A stretch of DNA of 8,774 nucleotides from Bacteroidia bacterium (lineage in GTDB: Bacteria; Bacteroidota; Bacteroidia; JAESSM01; NORP286): positions 1 to 8,774 of the forward strand of contig JAESSM010000241.1 in NCBI GenBank assembly GCA_016764115.1, read 5' to 3'. How positions within the stretch are numbered: the first letter of the stretch is position 1; each line of letters begins with the position of its first letter. This document shows, in pieces, positions 7,701-8,774 of this stretch. The notes beneath the pieces were generated by a model. That model had not been told where the DNA came from and ran no database searches. It saw nothing but the letters and a program-made list of their open reading frames with translations. The translations under genes and the position numbers were made by a program.

Positions 7701-8161
7701 TATGTAAACTAAATTTAAAAAACCGTAAAGTTGATTATGCAGCAGCGAATCGTACATTGTTCATTATTGCCAAAGAAGATCAATTACCCTTGATTGACGG
7801 AAATTCTCCTGAAATTAATGAAGAAAGAAAAGTTTCTGGCAATGGAAAAGTTGTTGTAGAAGTTAAATCAAATAAGTTTTCCATTGGAGGTTACCAAAAA
7901 GAAGACACCCGATTATTTACCAATCATGAAATCAAATTGCAAAAAGGTGATTCGATTTATCTTTTCTCAGATGGATATCCAGATCAATTTGGAGGCCCGA
8001 AGGACAAGAAATATTCTACCCGGAGATTTAAAGAACTACTGATCTCAATTCAGGAACTAACAATGCAAGACCAAAAGGAAAAAATGGACCAAGAGATCAT
8101 GGAGTGGATGGATACCTCAGAACAAATTGATGATATACTGGTAATAGGTATAAGGGTCTAA
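4781..8161 (+). CDS. Transmembrane sensor: propeller, Y_Y_Y, coiled coil, SpoIIE/PP2C phosphatase
   Basis: A 1126-residue sensor protein. A signal peptide (hydrophobic 11-22, likely cleaved near FGQ at 26-28) leads into a periplasmic beta-propeller of 'two-component regulator propeller' repeats (about 41-650). Typical repeat units are ITEDKNRNLWLGT (476-488) and IYTDKNNFTWIGG (621-633). A Y_Y_Y domain (about 692-768; FLKGFDKNWSSW at 717-728), a membrane span (about 773-796) and a coiled coil (about 798-848) follow. The DSINYAQKIQEAILP linker (848-862) leads into a SpoIIE-type PP2C phosphatase domain to the C terminus. Metal-binding positions are visible: D887 in VSGDFYW, D911 in CDCTGHGVPGAF, the DGMD at 968-971, SDGYPDQFGG (1063-1072) and D1117-D1118. 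There is no histidine kinase, receiver or DNA-binding domain, so the output should be serine/threonine dephosphorylation of a partner such as an anti-sigma antagonist; no such gene is in view. The start is GTG at 4781; no in-frame ATG lies upstream before the stop at 4739-4741. Ligand unknown. Confidence 0.93.
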   Translation: MTFNSNQILRGYLFVFLFLICSTKIFGQTGIPYLKNYTSKEYDAAAQNWSIVQDHRGVIYIGNNFGILEYDGTNWNLIPVNNESLVRSLSIDKNGIIYIGAQDEFGFLLPDSAGSLNYHSLIHHIDSSYNSLGDIWQTHVLENNVYFQSSDYIFKWDGAKIKSWRSETSFHILFNVNNQLFIRQKGIGLMHLTGDELQLIKNGERFADNAIYTMLPYNEASILMGTRDEGLLLLETDEKKNQFTINKFPNQIEELLTQNIIYNGTQISTNEYAFGTINGGMIVMDKEGKFLYQVDKNSGLQDNTAWAICNDKEKGVWLALNNGISRIETSSPLSVYNNTNGLEGTVEAISGHDNKLYAATHLGVYYLEQDKDRTSYLNPTFQKIESINEQCWHLLPLHLKEYHSILVANNNGIYEIQNETSKLILPCNPTYLYQSKSDSTRVFIGLLDGIASIKFQNNKWIKEGNLGELSDEIATITEDKNRNLWLGTYTNGVYKLPLQDVYDPLTIQYTHYDSSYGVPDGWVFTYNALNRIVFATTYGLYKQVTVDDIVNFQPDKSLGLKFTDGSRGIHRLLENDSKEVWMFTTSAQRTEIGYAERSDESLLNWISTPFLRMPKQFIQSIYTDKNNFTWIGGTEGLVMYNPNKNYNYETAYNALIRRVSLDKDSVIFSGTFHTNGVVSVKQPNAFIPKLPFKLNSIQFEYSAPSFNNENTNEFQYFLKGFDKNWSSWSKEHKKQYTNLSEADYEFYIKARNVYNHISKEAKYEFTILPPWYRTLWAYIAYFIFSIGFIYIILQLYFRKLRAENARLERIVDERTKEIRKQKDQIEKKNVDLGEAYKEIEEKNKDITDSINYAQKIQEAILPDHEFLTEILPEYFILFKPRDIVSGDFYWSAFKNPYSNWDNEEIIIAACDCTGHGVPGAFMSMIGKSLLDKIVLENKVLEPDKILNNLHDGVRFALKQEREDSSSRDGMDLALCKLNLKNRKVDYAAANRTLFIIAKEDQLPLIDGNSPEINEERKVSGNGKVVVEVKSNKFSIGGYQKEDTRLFTNHEIKLQKGDSIYLFSDGYPDQFGGPKDKKYSTRRFKELLISIQELTMQDQKEKMDQEIMEWMDTSEQIDDILVIGIRV

Positions 8162-8165
8162 ATTT

Positions 8166-8192
8166 CTGGTAAATTACTTTGATTTTTACCAG
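8166..8192 (+). terminator. Hairpin after the sensor gene, possible weak terminator
   Basis: CTGGTAAA (8166-8173) and TTTACCAG (8185-8192) form a perfect 8-bp stem with an 11-nt loop, starting 5 bp after the sensor stop codon and followed by a short T-rich run (TTTATT). The placement right after a stop fits a terminator. The stem has only three G-C pairs and the T-tract is short, so termination may be weak. Confidence 0.45.
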
Positions 8193-8195
8193 TTT

Positions 8196-8213
8196 ATTCG
8201 GACATTCGGTCGG
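8196..8213 (+). repeat. Short ATTCGG repeat upstream of the secreted-protein gene
   Basis: ATTCGG occurs at 8196-8201 and again at 8204-8209, followed by TCGG (8210-8213). The block is GC-richer than the surrounding DNA. It also contains an imperfect dyad (GAC at 8201-8203, GTC at 8209-8211), loosely like TetR-family operators. It lies 25-42 bp before the ATG at 8238, where promoter and regulator sites are expected. Its function is unknown. Confidence 0.25.
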
Positions 8214-8237
8214 TTAGAATAAAATCAATCAAAATCC

Positions 8238-8774
8238 ATGAAAAAGCCAACAACCTCACGCAGAAGTTCTCTGCTTGCTATACTTTTTATTTTTTCTTAT
8301 CTCAGTACTACAGCGCAAACCATTTTTTTCGAAGACTTCCAAAATGGAATGCCTGGAAACTTTACTTTGTATGACCAAGACAGTTTAACTCCAGACGCTG
8401 GTGTAAGCTTTGTTAATAAAGCCTGGGTAATAAAAAATGAAAGCACAGATTCCGTTGTAGTAAGTACTTTGTGGTATAACCCTATTGGAACTGCAGATGA
8501 CTGGTTGGTAACTCCAGCTATCGTACTAACTAGTGATAACATATTAAGTTGGGAAGCAAGAGCAGAAAACGCTGCTTGGCCAGATGGGTATGAAGTAAGA
8601 ATTTCAACGTTATCTAACTCAATAGCTGATTTTTTATCTAATCCCCCACTATTTTCAATAGCAGGTGAAAATGTTACCTGGACGGAGCGTTTTATAAATT
8701 TGGGTGATTCGGGATATGCCAACCAAACCGTATATATTGCTTTCCGAAACAATTCTACCGACATGTTTCTGTTG
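8238..8774 (+). CDS. Secreted protein with choice-of-anchor J-like domain, 3' end beyond window
   Basis: The first 179 residues of an open frame that runs off the right edge. The ATG at 8238 begins a classic signal peptide: basic MKKPTTSRRS, hydrophobic SLLAILFIFSYLS, and likely cleavage at TTA-Q (residue 26/27), the A-Q type common in Bacteroidota. The mature part begins IFFEDFQNGMPGNFTLYDQD (29-48), then WVI at 63-65, DDWLVTPAIVL (87-97), LSWEARA (103-109), GYEVRISTLSN (117-127) and VYIAFRNNSTDMFLL (165-179). This order of segments matches the choice-of-anchor J / cleaved-adhesin beta-sandwich, a lectin-like fold found in secreted proteins of this phylum. Many of these carry a C-terminal type IX sorting domain; that end is not in the window, so export by that route is only likely. 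The gene starts 76 bp after the sensor stop, behind a possible terminator, so it may be its own unit. The binding target is unknown. Confidence 0.82.
   Translation, partial: MKKPTTSRRSSLLAILFIFSYLSTTAQTIFFEDFQNGMPGNFTLYDQDSLTPDAGVSFVNKAWVIKNESTDSVVVSTLWYNPIGTADDWLVTPAIVLTSDNILSWEARAENAAWPDGYEVRISTLSNSIADFLSNPPLFSIAGENVTWTERFINLGDSGYANQTVYIAFRNNSTDMFLL

Noticed and set aside
8297..8764. 155-residue minus-strand open frame
   Set aside because: Antisense to the secreted choice-of-anchor J-like protein, whose plus-strand frame has a signal peptide and a coherent beta-sandwich pattern through to the window edge.

Overview
This window looks like ordinary chromosomal DNA of a Bacteroidota bacterium (Flavobacteriales or Cytophagales type). 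The DNA is AT-rich and starts lack Shine-Dalgarno sequences. Possible TTTG / TAnnTTTG promoter elements are present. The genes themselves are typical of the phylum: a large VWA membrane protein, a propeller/Y_Y_Y sensor ending in a SpoIIE-type phosphatase, and a secreted choice-of-anchor J-like protein. No RNA gene, CRISPR array, insertion sequence or phage gene was recognised. The longest gap between genes is about 100 bp, so no long non-coding stretch is left unexplained.

Layout from left to right. (1) Positions 2 to about 150 encode a piece of a cadherin/Ig-like repeat protein. At about 145-160 it meets, in another reading frame, the C-terminal two thirds of a multi-membrane-span ArnT/PMT-like glycosyltransferase that ends at 1188. 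The glycosyltransferase lacks its catalytic N-terminal part. The left edge is therefore either a real rearrangement that made a pseudogene or an assembly chimera. (2) On the minus strand, 1190-1792 encodes a Nudix hydrolase whose stop lies 1 bp from the end of the glycosyltransferase. (3) pyrE (orotate phosphoribosyltransferase, 1800-2471) diverges from the Nudix gene with only 7 bp between the two start codons. (4) 2574-4712 encodes a 712-residue membrane-anchored VWA protein. (5) 4781-8161 encodes a 1126-residue transmembrane sensor phosphatase with a periplasmic propeller, a Y_Y_Y domain, one membrane span, a coiled coil and a PP2C/SpoIIE domain. Its 68-bp upstream region holds a promoter-like sequence overlapped by a perfect 17-bp dyad. 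(6) From 8238 to the window end runs the start of a secreted protein with a signal peptide and a choice-of-anchor J-like domain.

How the genes may work together. pyrE (UMP synthesis) and the Nudix hydrolase (nucleotide clean-up) form a divergent housekeeping pair; from memory this neighbourhood recurs in the phylum. The VWA protein and the sensor phosphatase both act at the cell envelope and are adjacent in the same direction, but the sequence alone does not prove a shared pathway. The sensor has no histidine kinase or DNA-binding domain, so it probably signals by dephosphorylating a protein partner encoded elsewhere. I see no convincing new multi-gene system. The points most worth checking are the left-edge junction, the dyad over the sensor promoter and the very tight Nudix/pyrE divergence.
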